Numbered from the stretch's first letter, positions 52,458-61,256 are shown. The stretch: DNA of 64,000 nt from Winogradskya consettensis (GCF_018332715.1 NZ_BOQP01000008.1:310001-374000), one strand, 5' to 3'. Numbers and translations: made by a program. Notes: generated by a model not told the origin, from the letters alone.

Positions 52458-52537
52458 GAGATCCCCCTGGCGCCGTACGCCCGAGCCAGCGTCTTCATGA
52501 AGATGGCCCTCTGATCTTCACGGCCGGCACCGCGTGA

Positions 52538-54760
52538 TCAGGCCCGGGCGCGTTCGACCAGTGACGCCGTGAAATCCGCCGCCGGCATCGGCCGCGCGAA
52601 CAGATACCCTTGCGCGACCGAGCACCCGAGCAACTGCAGCTCCGCGACCTGAGCCGTCGTCTCGATCCCCTCGGCGACGGTGCTGAGCCCGAGCACCTGA
52701 GCCAGCCGGATCACCGCCTCGGCCACACCGGCACCACGCGTCGTGCCGTCGAGCTTCGCCACGAAGCTGCGGTCGATCTTGAGGACGTCGACCGGGAGCT
52801 GGGTGAGCAGGTGGAGCGAGCTGTAGCCCGTACCGAAATCGTCGACCGCGACCCGGATGCCGTGCCGGCGCAGGGCCTCCAGGGCCGGGATCGCGACCTC
52901 CTCGTCCACGATCGCGGACTCGGTGATCTCCAGGACCAGCGCCTCGGCGGGCAGCCCGGTGCGGTGCAGGACGGTGATCACGTCGCCGAGGAACGAGTGT
53001 TCCTGCAGCTGGCGGGCCGAGACGTTGACGCTCGCGTAGAGGTCGCCGGCGCCGGACATCCGCCACTGCTGCACCTGGCGGCACGCCTCTTCCAGGACCC
53101 AGCGGCCGATGCCGGTGATCGCGCCGGTGCGTTCGGCGATCGGGACGAACTCGGCCGGGGAGATCGGGCCGAGGACCGGGTGCTCCCAGCGCAGCAACGC
53201 CTCGACGGCGACCGGGTTGCCGGTGCTCAGATCGACCAGCGGCTGGTACGCGAGCCCGAACTGCCCGTCGCCGGCCGCCGTCACCAGCGCGTCGGCGAGT
53301 GCGGCGTCCCGGTCGCGCCGGTCGGTCATCTCCGGGTGGAACATGCGCCAGCCGTGCGTTCCGGCGCGCTTCGACTCGTACATGGCGACGTCGGCCCGGT
53401 GCTGGAGTTGTTTGGCCGTGTCGCCGGGCCGGGACAGCGCCATGCCGATGCTGCAGCGGATCGTGAGCCATTCGCCGCCGATCTCCAGCGGGGTGCCGGC
53501 GAGGGTCGCGAGCACCCGCTCGGCGACGGCGACGGCCTCGCCCTCGTTCGTGACCCCGCTCAGCAGCACCACGAACTCGTCGCCGCCGACCCGGGCGGCC
53601 ACATCACCGCGGCGCACCGTCGTGTTCAGCTGCCGGGCGAACTCGACCAGCACCCGGTCCCCGGCGTCGTGCCCGAGCCGGTCGTTGACCTGTTTGAAGC
53701 CGTCGAGGTCGAGCAGCATCAGCGCTGCCGGATCTCGGCGCTGCTCGGCGCGGTCCAGGGCCTGGCGCATGCCGGTGAGGTTCGCGAGGCGGGTGAGGGT
53801 GTCGGTGACGTTGATGCGGCGGCTGTCCCTCAACGAGATCAGCTGGCGTACGGCGAGCGCGGTGGTCATCGCCGTCTGACCGATCGTCAGTCCGCCCCAG
53901 AGCAGGAACGCGTGCTCGCGGATGGTGACGACGACCAGGAGCGCGTTGCCGAAGCCGACCGCCACGTACGGCAGCCGCGTCGACCAGGCCGGCATGCGCG
54001 CGGTGCCGGGCAGATCGTCGTCGGTCGCGGCGGAACACTGCTGCATGGCGGCCACGGTCATGATCAGCGAGGCGATGACCAGGCTGGCGGACGCGAGCGG
54101 GGAGTGCTCGGCCGCCTGACCCTGCACGCGCAGCGCCGAGAACACGGTGTCGGCGACGGCGTAGAGCAGGATCCCGGCCAGCAGCACGATCAGCGGCCGG
54201 TTCAGGCGGGCCACCGCGCCCCGCAGCAGCACGGCGCTGACCGCCACGAGCAGCAGCAGGGTGCCCAGCGGATAACCGACGTCGAACAGCCAGCGCAGGT
54301 CGGGTTCGGTGCGCACCGAACGGGCCAGCACGAAATACCAGACCAGGATGAATCCGCTGCTCAGTACGGTGACGACCTCGGCGATGAAGGCGAGACGCTC
54401 GCGAGCGTCGAGGCGCTGCGCCGAGACCGACAGCGCGGCCCCGGTCAGGCTCAGGAACATGCTCAGCCCGCACAGAACCGCGACCCAGAACCACGGCTCC
54501 CGGCCCGTCAGCTCGTTGACGGCGAAGCTGATCGTACTGGCCAGCGAGAGACCGCGGCCGGCGGCCGCCAGCAGCCAGGTGGTCCGGGTGGCGGTCCGGC
54601 GGGCAGCCCTGATGCTGTACGCCAGCCCGAGCGCATCGAGCGCCAGCAGCGACACCCCGAGCACGGCGGTACGCGCTGCCGGGCTGGTCAGCGCCACGCC
54701 CTGCCCGAGCACGGTGAGAGTGATGAGCCCCAGCGCGCTGCGGGGCAGCCGTCCGAGCAT
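52538..54760 (-). CDS. Membrane GGDEF-EAL c-di-GMP turnover protein
   Basis: A 740-aa protein with about nine membrane segments (to ~300), including EVVTVLSSGFILVWYFVLARS, YPLGTLLLLVAVSAVLL and ADTVFSAL, which echo the other two c-di-GMP proteins here. The GGDEF domain (LDLDGFKQVNDRLGHDAGD, GGDEF at 392-396, RRGD inhibitory site before it) and EAL domain (EAL from Glu520, LEITES, DDFGTGYSS, KIDRSF, EGIET) keep all catalytic residues. Net activity cannot be told from sequence. It is divergent from peptide deformylase across 124 bp. Confidence 0.93.
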   Translation of the reverse strand: MLGRLPRSALGLITLTVLGQGVALTSPAARTAVLGVSLLALDALGLAYSIRAARRTATRTTWLLAAAGRGLSLASTISFAVNELTGREPWFWVAVLCGLSMFLSLTGAALSVSAQRLDARERLAFIAEVVTVLSSGFILVWYFVLARSVRTEPDLRWLFDVGYPLGTLLLLVAVSAVLLRGAVARLNRPLIVLLAGILLYAVADTVFSALRVQGQAAEHSPLASASLVIASLIMTVAAMQQCSAATDDDLPGTARMPAWSTRLPYVAVGFGNALLVVVTIREHAFLLWGGLTIGQTAMTTALAVRQLISLRDSRRINVTDTLTRLANLTGMRQALDRAEQRRDPAALMLLDLDGFKQVNDRLGHDAGDRVLVEFARQLNTTVRRGDVAARVGGDEFVVLLSGVTNEGEAVAVAERVLATLAGTPLEIGGEWLTIRCSIGMALSRPGDTAKQLQHRADVAMYESKRAGTHGWRMFHPEMTDRRDRDAALADALVTAAGDGQFGLAYQPLVDLSTGNPVAVEALLRWEHPVLGPISPAEFVPIAERTGAITGIGRWVLEEACRQVQQWRMSGAGDLYASVNVSARQLQEHSFLGDVITVLHRTGLPAEALVLEITESAIVDEEVAIPALEALRRHGIRVAVDDFGTGYSSLHLLTQLPVDVLKIDRSFVAKLDGTTRGAGVAEAVIRLAQVLGLSTVAEGIETTAQVAELQLLGCSVAQGYLFARPMPAADFTASLVERARA

Positions 54761-54884
54761 CGACCCGTCCTCCGCCGTAGTGGTTTTCCACGCGTCTCAT
54801 CGGTCGGCAGCGGCCCGTCTCACAGCCGTCGTGACTGTTGCACCCGATCTGCAACCGTCGTGGCGGCGCCGTATTTTGGACGCC

Positions 54885-55424
54885 ATGACTGTTCTGCCCA
54901 TCCGGCTCGTCGGCGATCCGGTGCTGCGCGAGGCCGCCGTCCCCGTCTCCGACTTCGACGCCGAGCTGCGCAAGCTCGTCGACGACCTCAGCGAGACCCT
55001 GATCTCCACCGGCGGCGCCGGGCTGGCCGCCCCGCAGCTCGGCGTCGGCCTGCGGGTCTTCGCGCTGAACCCGAAGATCAGCGACGGCGAGTTCGACCAC
55101 CTCGTCAACCCGGTCCTCGAGTTCCCCGACGAGGAGGATCAGGACGGCCCCGAGGGCTGCCTCTCCATCCCGGGCATCTACCTCGACACCCGCCGCCGGA
55201 TGAACGTCGTCGCCAAGGGCTACACCAAGCACGGCGACCCGATCCAGCTCGTCGGCGAGGGCCTGCTGTCCCGCTGCGTGCAGCACGAGACCGATCACCT
55301 CGACGGTGTGCTCTTCATCGACCGCCAGCGCCCCGAGCAGCGCGACCAGCTGCTCGCCACGATCCGCGCGGCGGCCTGGGCCGAGGGCCTGCCGATGCCG
55401 GAGGTCCGCACCAGCCCCCACTGA
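54885..55424 (+). CDS. def: Peptide deformylase
   Basis: A 179-aa metalloenzyme that removes the formyl group from nascent N-termini. All three family motifs are intact: GAGLAAPQLG (44-53), EGCLSIPG with metal ligand Cys92, and QHETDHLDG with ligands His134 and His138 and catalytic Glu135. Length is normal for actinobacterial Def. ATG 54885 gives the conserved MTVLPIRLVGDPVLRE start. It is not next to fmt here, so it may be one of two copies. The 237 bp after it contain no gene that I can see. Confidence 0.96.
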   Translation: MTVLPIRLVGDPVLREAAVPVSDFDAELRKLVDDLSETLISTGGAGLAAPQLGVGLRVFALNPKISDGEFDHLVNPVLEFPDEEDQDGPEGCLSIPGIYLDTRRRMNVVAKGYTKHGDPIQLVGEGLLSRCVQHETDHLDGVLFIDRQRPEQRDQLLATIRAAAWAEGLPMPEVRTSPH

Positions 55425-55661
55425 TCACCCGCGTCCGCGCCGCACCACCGGGACCCCGGAGCTCACGTGATGACGCCTCCCAGGGCGTGCCGGGGCCTTC
55501 AGCCGGCGACGATCGGCTGACCGTTCGGCCCCCGGTCGACCGGCCCATCCTGACCGATCGGACCACGGCGACCGACCCGATTGGACGGTCGCGGTATCCA
55601 TCGAGTATCGTTGTCCCTACGCCGTTGCGAGTTCTTCCCCCGTGGAATTCGCAGCGGCGCT

Positions 55662-56405
55662 TTAATTTCCCCCGCCTCCCGTGATTTCCCCGTCTCCCGT
55701 GATCCCCTCGCCGCCCGTGTTTCCGTCCAGGCCCGGTGCGCGGTCGTCACGCCACTCGGCTGCCACGGCGAGCAGGACCTCCTCGAGATGGGCGAGCGGG
55801 TCGGCCGGCGCCGACCGGAAATACTCGTCGTACCAGACCCGGAACGCCCCCACGGTCGCCACGACCCGCAGCCGCAGCCGCCAGTCCACCTCGCGCGGCC
55901 CCGGGCCCCGGGCCGCCACCAGCGCGGCGATCTCGCTCTCCTGATCGGGGCGCATCCCGACGCTGGTCGCCCGCAGATGCTGCGACCCCTGGACCACGAA
56001 CCGCAGCCCGGCCAGCCAGTCGTGGTGATCGATCGCGAACCGGCCCAGCTCCAGCATCGCGAGCCGCAGCACCTCGGTGTCCGACGGCCCGCCCGGCGCC
56101 GCCGCCAGGTAGTCGATCACCAACCGGCCCATCAACCGCACCGGCTCGGCGACCACGTCCTCCTTACTGGCGAAATACCGATGGAACGTACGCGGTGCGA
56201 TGTCCGCCGCCGCACAGATGTCCGTGACCGTCACGTGGTCGTACCCACGCTCGACGAACAGCCGCCACGCGGCAGCCACCGTCGACGCGCGGGCCTCCTC
56301 GCGCTTGCGGTCCCTCAACGTAGTGATGAGCGCGCTCCCTCTCGCTGTCCCGGCCGGTTGTGACGCCGCTCTCAGAATCGCCGTGCGGCCATCTCCCTGC
56401 AACAT
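55662..56405 (-). CDS. TetR-family transcriptional regulator
   Basis: A regulator of up to 247 aa. The helix-turn-helix (ARASTVAAAWRLFVERGYDHVTVTDICAAADIAPRTFHRYFASKEDVV) is followed by a helical ligand domain. It is divergent from an MFS efflux gene, with repeated GTGGCA half-sites between them, the usual arrangement for a drug-responsive repressor. The start is unclear: ATG 56405 is the nearest standard start, but conservation begins at LRDRKREEARA (TTG 56318). The C-terminus (GNTGGEGITGDGEITGG) comes from an 18-bp tandem repeat at the gene's end. Confidence 0.88.
   Translation of the reverse strand: MLQGDGRTAILRAASQPAGTARGSALITTLRDRKREEARASTVAAAWRLFVERGYDHVTVTDICAAADIAPRTFHRYFASKEDVVAEPVRLMGRLVIDYLAAAPGGPSDTEVLRLAMLELGRFAIDHHDWLAGLRFVVQGSQHLRATSVGMRPDQESEIAALVAARGPGPREVDWRLRLRVVATVGAFRVWYDEYFRSAPADPLAHLEEVLLAVAAEWRDDRAPGLDGNTGGEGITGDGEITGGGGN
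55672..55725 (-). repeat. Three 18-bp tandem units at the 3' end of the TetR gene
   Basis: Units 55672-55689, 55690-55707 and 55708-55725 share CCGTGAT/CCGTGT cores. They are in frame and encode a glycine-rich hexapeptide repeat (GDGEIT, GGEGIT) that forms the last residues of the regulator, ending a few bases before its TAA. Confidence 0.8.
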
Positions 56406-56407
56406 AC

Positions 56408-56445
56408 AAGTGGCACTGTCTGCCTCGTGGCACATCCTGCCACTT
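56408..56445. promoter_or_regulatory. Operator half-sites between TetR and MFS genes
   Basis: GTGGCA (56427-56432) and TGCCAC (56438-56443) form an inverted repeat with a 5-nt spacer, and another AAGTGGCA lies at 56408-56415, complementary to TGCCACTT at 56438-56445. The sites sit directly between the TetR start and the MFS start, so binding would control both. Confidence 0.6.
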
Positions 56446-56471
56446 CCGCGTCCCGATGTTGGAGCCTCCAC

Positions 56472-57920
56472 ATGTCCCGAGCCGCCGAACTCGCCGCCCC
56501 GGCCGCGGCCCCCGTACCGGCGAAGGGGTCCTGGTCCGGCCGGCAGATCGCCGTCGTGCTGGTGATCGGTCTCGCCGCGCTGATGGTCTCACTCACCCAG
56601 TCGCTGCTCATCCCGGTCATGTCCGAACTCGGCGTCGAGCTCGACGCCTCCGCCGACGGCATCGCCTGGATCTTCACCTCGACCCTGCTCGTCGGTGCCG
56701 TCGCCGTCCCGACCTTCGGGCGCCTCGGTGACCTCTACGGCACCCGCAAGATGCTGCTCGTCGCCCTCGGCGCGCTGATCGCGGGCTCACTCATCTGCGC
56801 CGTCTCCACCAACCTGCCGATGATGATCGCCGGCCGCGCGGTCGTCGGCCTGTCCGCCGCGACCATCCCGCTCGCCATCAGCCTCGTCGGCGTGATCCTG
56901 CCCCGCGAGCATTCCCGCTCGGGCATCGCCCTGATCAGCGCCATGCTCGGCGTCGGCGGCGCCCTCGGCCTCCCGCTCGCCGGCCTCGTCGCCCAGTACG
57001 CCGACTACCACGTGCTGTTCTGGATCTGCGTCGTCGGCGGCATCCTGGTCGTCCCCGCGATCCTGCGCATGGTTCCCGAGCCGGAGCGCACCGCCAAGGG
57101 CACGATGGACATCCCCGGGACCCTGCTGCTGGCCGCCGCGATGCTGTCCCTGCTGCTCCCGCTCGCCCAGGGCGAATCCTGGGGCTGGACCGACCCGCTG
57201 ACCGTCGGCCTGCTGGTCCTCGCCGTGGTCCTGCTCGCCGCGTTCGTCCTGCTGGAACTGCGCCTCAAGTCCCCGCTGGTCGACGTGCGGACCAGCGCCC
57301 GGCCGTCGGTCCTGCTGACCAACCTGGCATCGCTCTGCGTCGGCTTCGCCCTCTTCGCCACCCTGATCGGCACGGCCTCCTACGTCCAGGCCCCGGCCGC
57401 GACGGGGTACGGCTTCGGCTCGTCCATCCTGGTCGGCGGGCTCTGCATGCTCCCCGGCGGCCTGATGATGCTGCTGCTCTCCCCGGTCTCGGCCAAACTC
57501 AAGCCCCGCACCGCCCTCACCGTCGGGGCCCTGATCATCGCCGCCGGCTTCGGCACCCGCATCGTCCTCACGGACCACCTCTGGCAGGTCATCCTCGGCG
57601 CCACCATCGCCGGAGCCGGCACCGGCATCGCGTACGCCGCCATGCCCGGTCTGATCATGCACGCCACCCCCCGCTCCGAGCTGGCCGCCGCCAACGGCCT
57701 GAACACCCTCTTCCGCAGCGTCGGCAGCTCCCTCGCCAGCGCCATCGGAGGCGCCATCCTGGCCGCCCAGACCATCGCCCTGGCCGGCCACGCCCTCCCG
57801 TCCCTCACCGCCTACCGCACCCTGTTCGCCATCTGTGCCGGCGCGGCGGTTCTGGCCGCAGCCCTCGCCACGGTCATCCCACGCTCCTCCACCACCGCGG
57901 ACGCCGCCCTCACCGACTGA
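56472..57920 (+). CDS. MFS multidrug efflux transporter (DHA2/14-TM type)
   Basis: A 482-aa drug:proton antiporter with about 14 membrane helices. Motif A between helices 2 and 3 is GRLGDLYGTRKMLL; motif C-like glycine/proline helix is LISAMLGVGGALGLPLAGLVAQY; the mid-loop is LRLKSPLVDVRTSARPSVLL. It probably exports cationic or amphipathic toxic compounds across the cell membrane. ATG 56472 follows GGAG by 7 nt. The divergent TetR is its likely repressor. A strong stem-loop follows 7 bp after the stop. Confidence 0.92.
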   Translation: MSRAAELAAPAAAPVPAKGSWSGRQIAVVLVIGLAALMVSLTQSLLIPVMSELGVELDASADGIAWIFTSTLLVGAVAVPTFGRLGDLYGTRKMLLVALGALIAGSLICAVSTNLPMMIAGRAVVGLSAATIPLAISLVGVILPREHSRSGIALISAMLGVGGALGLPLAGLVAQYADYHVLFWICVVGGILVVPAILRMVPEPERTAKGTMDIPGTLLLAAAMLSLLLPLAQGESWGWTDPLTVGLLVLAVVLLAAFVLLELRLKSPLVDVRTSARPSVLLTNLASLCVGFALFATLIGTASYVQAPAATGYGFGSSILVGGLCMLPGGLMMLLLSPVSAKLKPRTALTVGALIIAAGFGTRIVLTDHLWQVILGATIAGAGTGIAYAAMPGLIMHATPRSELAAANGLNTLFRSVGSSLASAIGGAILAAQTIALAGHALPSLTAYRTLFAICAGAAVLAAALATVIPRSSTTADAALTD

Positions 57921-57927
57921 CAACGCC

Positions 57928-57967
57928 CTCCTCCTCTTTTGCCGGTCGTGCCGCGAAAGAGGAGGAG
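57928..57967. terminator. Bidirectional stem-loop terminator after the MFS gene
   Basis: CTCCTCCTCTTT (57928-57939) and AAAGAGGAGGAG (57956-57967) form a perfect 12-bp stem with a 16-nt loop, between the convergent MFS gene and the next minus-strand gene. Confidence 0.75.
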
Positions 57968-57974
57968 TGTGTCG

Positions 57975-58706
57975 TTACCGGCCAGGGGTGTCCGAGCCGA
58001 CACAGATGCGAAAGCCGTACTCCTTGGCCTCGCTACGGTATTCGGCCTCGATGTCGGACGCACTGCTCAGGAATTGCTCACCGGTCACCGCCTGACCGAC
58101 CTTGAAGGCGCCGGCCGATTGCAGGAAGACGTCGTTCGCCCGGGTCCGTTGCGCGAAGAGGTCAGTCAGCAGGTCCTTGTCCGCGGGCGGGCGGCTCAGG
58201 GCGGCGAGGGTGTCCAGCAGCCTCTGGTTGCCGGTGGTGATCGTGGTGAGCCAGGCGCCGAAGTCTCCGGGCTCCTGGGACCGGTCCGGCATGGCTGTGG
58301 AGACGTCGCTGCGATGGTCCGCGCACGCCTTCTCGGCCTTCGCGAGGAAGGTCGCCTTCGAGGTGCCGCGGCTCGGGACCGGGCTGGGATCCCCGCTCGG
58401 CGTCACCTCCGGCGTCACCTCCGCTGTCGCCTCCGCCGTCCGGGAAGCCGACTGATTTCCCGGGTTCCCGGAATTGGATTCGCTTTTCTCGTTATCAATG
58501 GCGAATCCCACCGCGGCGGTTGCGACGACTATCAGGGCGAGTGCCATGACGACCCGCCTCGCCCCGCCTCGTTCCGGCCTGGCCCAGCCGGGCCGGTCGA
58601 GCCAATTCGCCAGCACTCCGCCGACGACGGTGATGGCCGCCCCGGCCAGCACCAGAATGATCAGTATGGGCATCACGGATACATGGTGCCAGCCGATATC
58701 GATCAT
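57975..58706 (-). CDS. Membrane-anchored hypothetical protein
   Basis: A 243-aa protein with two N-terminal membrane helices (ILIILVLAGAAITVVGGVLANWL and VVMALALIVVATAAVGFAI), a Ser/Thr/Pro-rich linker (residues ~72-112), and an exterior helical domain with two cysteines (EKACADHRSD, GFRICVGSD) that could pair. No known family is evident; the layout fits a surface protein of the DUF-type common in actinomycetes. An internal start at 58673 (MPILIILVLAG) is also possible. Confidence 0.7.
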   Translation of the reverse strand: MIDIGWHHVSVMPILIILVLAGAAITVVGGVLANWLDRPGWARPERGGARRVVMALALIVVATAAVGFAIDNEKSESNSGNPGNQSASRTAEATAEVTPEVTPSGDPSPVPSRGTSKATFLAKAEKACADHRSDVSTAMPDRSQEPGDFGAWLTTITTGNQRLLDTLAALSRPPADKDLLTDLFAQRTRANDVFLQSAGAFKVGQAVTGEQFLSSASDIEAEYRSEAKEYGFRICVGSDTPGR

Positions 58707-58841
58707 TATCGGTGCGGCATGCGATCAATTTCCTAATTCTATTGAACGGTGATCCTTCTGATCCTTTCACCGGTTGCGAACGTACGAGTTGTCACGCCGG
58801 CAGCGACTGCATTCATCAACCGACAGAAAGGACGGAACGCG

Positions 58842-59117
58842 ATGCTCGATCTTCTTCTGGAGTTCCTCTTCGACGAGGTCGGAGAGCTGGTGGGCGATGC
58901 CGTGAGCAGCGTCGTGGAGGCGGTCGCCGAGGCATTCGGTGACTCCGTGGCGGACGCCGGATCGGCCGTGACAGCCATGGACCTGCCGATCGACGGGCCC
59001 GTCGAACCGCCGCTGGACACACCCGCGGAGGGCGGCGGCATGATGGCCGCCATGGACGGCGGCATCTCACCGGACCGGTTCGACCCGGCGCCCGTGATGG
59101 GGGCTTTCCGGCCCTGA
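58842..59117 (+). CDS. Small acidic protein of unknown function
   Basis: A 91-aa protein starting at ATG 58842 behind AGAAAGGACGG. The first half is an amphipathic acidic helix (MLDLLLEFLFDEVGELVGDAV, SVVEAVAEAFGD); the second half is Pro/Gly/Met-rich (GPVEPPLDTPAEGGGMMAAMDGG). No signal peptide. It lies just ahead of a methyltransferase remnant. A peptide substrate or precursor role is conceivable but unsupported. Confidence 0.55.
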   Translation: MLDLLLEFLFDEVGELVGDAVSSVVEAVAEAFGDSVADAGSAVTAMDLPIDGPVEPPLDTPAEGGGMMAAMDGGISPDRFDPAPVMGAFRP

Positions 59118-59165
59118 CGAAACACCCGGCGACCGGCGCGGCAATGCTGACCGCACCGGTCGCCA

Positions 59166-59420
59166 ATGGGGAGGGTGACCGGTGTCGACGTCGGTGGGCG
59201 TCTGGTCGGGTGGGCCAACCTCATGCACCATCAGCGGAATGTGACCACCGCTGCCTTCCCTGTCGCTGACGGGATGGGCGGGTTTCCGCGGAACGCTCCG
59301 TACGACCGGATCGTCGGATGGTGCACGCCACCGGAGTTGCCGCGGGCCCGGATCGAGCAGCTGGCCGTGGGCGGACTCGACCTGCTCGTGGAGCCCGCGC
59401 ACACCGAGGTCTGCCGGCAT
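59166..59420 (+). pseudogene. O-methyltransferase (PCMT-like) remnant
   Basis: Residues encoded here (GRVTGVDVGGRLVGWANL, then ADGMGGFPRNAPYDRIVGWCTPPELPRARIEQLAVGG) match the middle of protein-L-isoaspartate O-methyltransferase-like enzymes. The frame begins after motif I, where the SAM-binding glycine loop should be, so the N-terminal ~80-100 residues are gone. After about 59420 the similarity fades into sequence with no family resemblance. It is a decayed fragment. Confidence 0.7.
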
Positions 59421-59941
59421 GCCCCGCTGGACCGGCGATCGTGGACAGCGGGGTGTTCGGCGCTCGGGGATCCGCAGCTCAGCACCGCTTCCCTGCGTGA
59501 CGGGACGCGCGCCGCCGGGCACGGCACGACGACGTCGGCCGCGATGGCCGGGAGCGACGGGGTGATCGTCGCCGACGGGCCGGGCCCGCCGTCACTCAGC
59601 GTCCTGCGAGGGCGGTTGCGGGACTGGGAGCGGGCCGGGCGATCCGGTGCCGACGGATATCGGGGCGTTTGGGGGGCTGCGGCTGCGGCTGTTCCGGCGA
59701 TGAGGGTGGGGGGCTCGTGGGGTCGTGACGGTGGGTCACTAGCCTGGGTCCGCTGATGGGGCGGGATGGGACACCGGATTCGGGGTCGGGGTCCACCGTG
59801 TCGTGTCGGTAACCGGGACATGTGTTTGGTCTATGGTGAATTGGTATATCTACGGTCGCCGATGGGCGTTCCGGGCGGGGACCCTGTGGACCGGGGTGGT
59901 GCCGTGCGGGGCGTGGCGGGGCGGCGGCATCGGAGGAGACG
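59421..59941 (+). other. Gene-free region upstream of the ECF sigma gene
   Basis: About 520 bp without a convincing gene. The plus-strand frame continuing from the methyltransferase remnant to 59756 has no recognisable content. The AT-richer stretch near 59820-59855 (containing TATATC at 59845-59850) is the likely promoter zone of the ECF gene, though I cannot define a consensus. Confidence 0.5.
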
Positions 59942-60535
59942 ATGAGCGACAGCGAGCCGGCCGACGACATGGCCCTGCTCGTCGGCAAGGCCCTCGGCGG
60001 TGATCATGCTGCCTGGAATCGGATCGTGGACCGCTACAGCGGCCGGGTCTGGGCCATCTGCCGGGTCCACAACCTGGGCCAGGCGGACGCGGCGGACGTC
60101 TTCCAGCAGACGTGGCTGCGTGCGCTGGAGAATCTCGCCGCGCTGCGCGACCCCGACCGGTTCGGTGCCTGGCTGGGCACGACCTGCCGGAACGAGGCCC
60201 GGGCGACGCTGCGGCGCGGCCGGCGTACGCAACCCGTGGACGACACCTGGCTGCTCGACCGGGAGGCCGGGCCGGACGGGGACCCGGAGCGGCCGGTGCT
60301 GACGGCGGCCCGGGACTCCGAGCTGTGGGGGGCCTTCTCCCAGCTGGGTACGCGCTGCCAGCAGGTGCTGCGGGTACTCGTGGTCGACGCGGAGGACCGC
60401 CGCCCGTCGTACGAGCTGGCCGCCACCGCGCTGGACATGCCGATCGGCAGCCTCGGGCCGACGCGCAAGCGGTGCCTGAATCAACTGCGCCGATTCCTGA
60501 CAGAAGGTATCGACGGCGAAACTCGGGAATCGTGA
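59942..60535 (+). CDS. ECF RNA polymerase sigma factor
   Basis: A 197-aa sigma factor. Region 2 holds AWNRIVDRYSGRVWAICRVHNLGQADAADVFQQTWLRALEN, and region 4 holds SYELAATALDMPIGSLGPTRKRCLNQLRRFL. GGAGG at 59934-59938 precedes the ATG. It is followed 52 bp later by a small gene that is its likely partner; no classical zinc anti-sigma or membrane protein is present. In actinomycetes this sigma type is repeatedly seen near TPR/CHAT and S8 protease genes, and here those occur 2-4 kb downstream. Confidence 0.92.
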   Translation: MSDSEPADDMALLVGKALGGDHAAWNRIVDRYSGRVWAICRVHNLGQADAADVFQQTWLRALENLAALRDPDRFGAWLGTTCRNEARATLRRGRRTQPVDDTWLLDREAGPDGDPERPVLTAARDSELWGAFSQLGTRCQQVLRVLVVDAEDRRPSYELAATALDMPIGSLGPTRKRCLNQLRRFLTEGIDGETRES

Positions 60536-60587
60536 CAGTGACGAGCGCGCCACGCAACGCGTTTTCCCCCCGCCCCGAGGAGACACC

Positions 60588-61118
60588 GTGACCGAACCCA
60601 TCGAGCCCGACGAGCTGTCGCCGGAGGACGGGCTGCTGCTGGCCCGGCTGGAGGCGATGTTCATCGAGGCGGACCCGGCCCCGGACGGGGCCGTGGCGCT
60701 CGCGAAGGCGAGTTTCATCCTGCGGTCCCTCGACGCGGAGCTCGCGGCGCTGGTGGAGGATTCGGAGAGCGAGTCGGCCGAGCCCGCGGGCAGCCGGGCG
60801 ATGGCGGTGCGCGGGCCCGGTGCGGCACCCCAGCCGCGTCAGCTCACGTTCCAGGTCGTCGACGCGCGCGGCCGCGACGAGGTGGTCATCGCGGTGCAGG
60901 TGGAGGCCGTCGGCACCCGGCGCCGGCTCACCGGCCATCTCGCCCCCCAGGGCCCGGCAACCATCGAGGTACGCCAGACCGCCGGCGCCCAGGCCCGCAG
61001 CGTCGACGCCGACGGCCGCGGCCTGTTCATCATCGACGACGTCCTGCCCGGCCCGATGAGCCTCACCCTGCGCCGCGCCGGATCCCCCGCCGTCGCCACC
61101 CAGTGGACCCTCGTCTGA
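60588..61118 (+). CDS. ECF-linked protein with carboxypeptidase-regulatory-like fold
   Basis: A 176-aa protein. The N-terminal ~65 residues are acidic and helical (DELSPEDGLLLARLEAMFIEADPAPDG). The C-terminal ~90 form a beta-sandwich-like segment (RQLTFQVVDARGRDEVVIAVQVEAVGTRRRLTGHLAPQGPATIEVRQT ... GLFIIDDVLPGPMSLTL). No membrane helix or cysteines, so it is not a zinc anti-sigma. Position behind the sigma gene suggests a cotranscribed regulator or effector of it. A strong terminator stem follows. Confidence 0.7.
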   Translation: MTEPIEPDELSPEDGLLLARLEAMFIEADPAPDGAVALAKASFILRSLDAELAALVEDSESESAEPAGSRAMAVRGPGAAPQPRQLTFQVVDARGRDEVVIAVQVEAVGTRRRLTGHLAPQGPATIEVRQTAGAQARSVDADGRGLFIIDDVLPGPMSLTLRRAGSPAVATQWTLV

Positions 61119-61136
61119 CAGATCACCGACACTGCG

Positions 61137-61177
61137 CCTCTTCGCCGTGACGGACCCAGGTCCCTGCGGCGAAGAGG
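61137..61177 (+). terminator. Stem-loop terminator closing the ECF operon
   Basis: CCTCTTCGCCG (61137-61147) and CGGCGAAGAGG (61167-61177) form a perfect 11-bp stem with a 19-nt loop, 19 bp after the stop of the ECF-linked gene and before the convergent VOC gene. Confidence 0.75.
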
Positions 61178-61192
61178 GCCAGGTCATCCCAA

Positions 61193-61256
61193 GGCGCGGT
61201 CGTGCAGGTTGGTTCAGGCGCGGTCGTGCAGGTTGGTTCAGGCGCGGTCGTGCAGG
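61193..61256 (-). repeat. 24-bp tandem repeats duplicating the end of the VOC gene
   Basis: Perfect units at 61193-61216 and 61217-61240 are followed by a partial unit at 61241-61256 that is the natural gene end. On the minus strand each unit is eight codons, reading TNLHDRA then TGA (the outermost copy changes TGA to TTG GGA). The last codons and the stop have therefore been copied in tandem downstream of the gene. Confidence 0.93.

Noticed and set aside
59421..59756. Continuation of the methyltransferase frame to a 196-aa protein
   Set aside because: After about 59420 there is no family similarity, and composition matches noncoding shadow frames.
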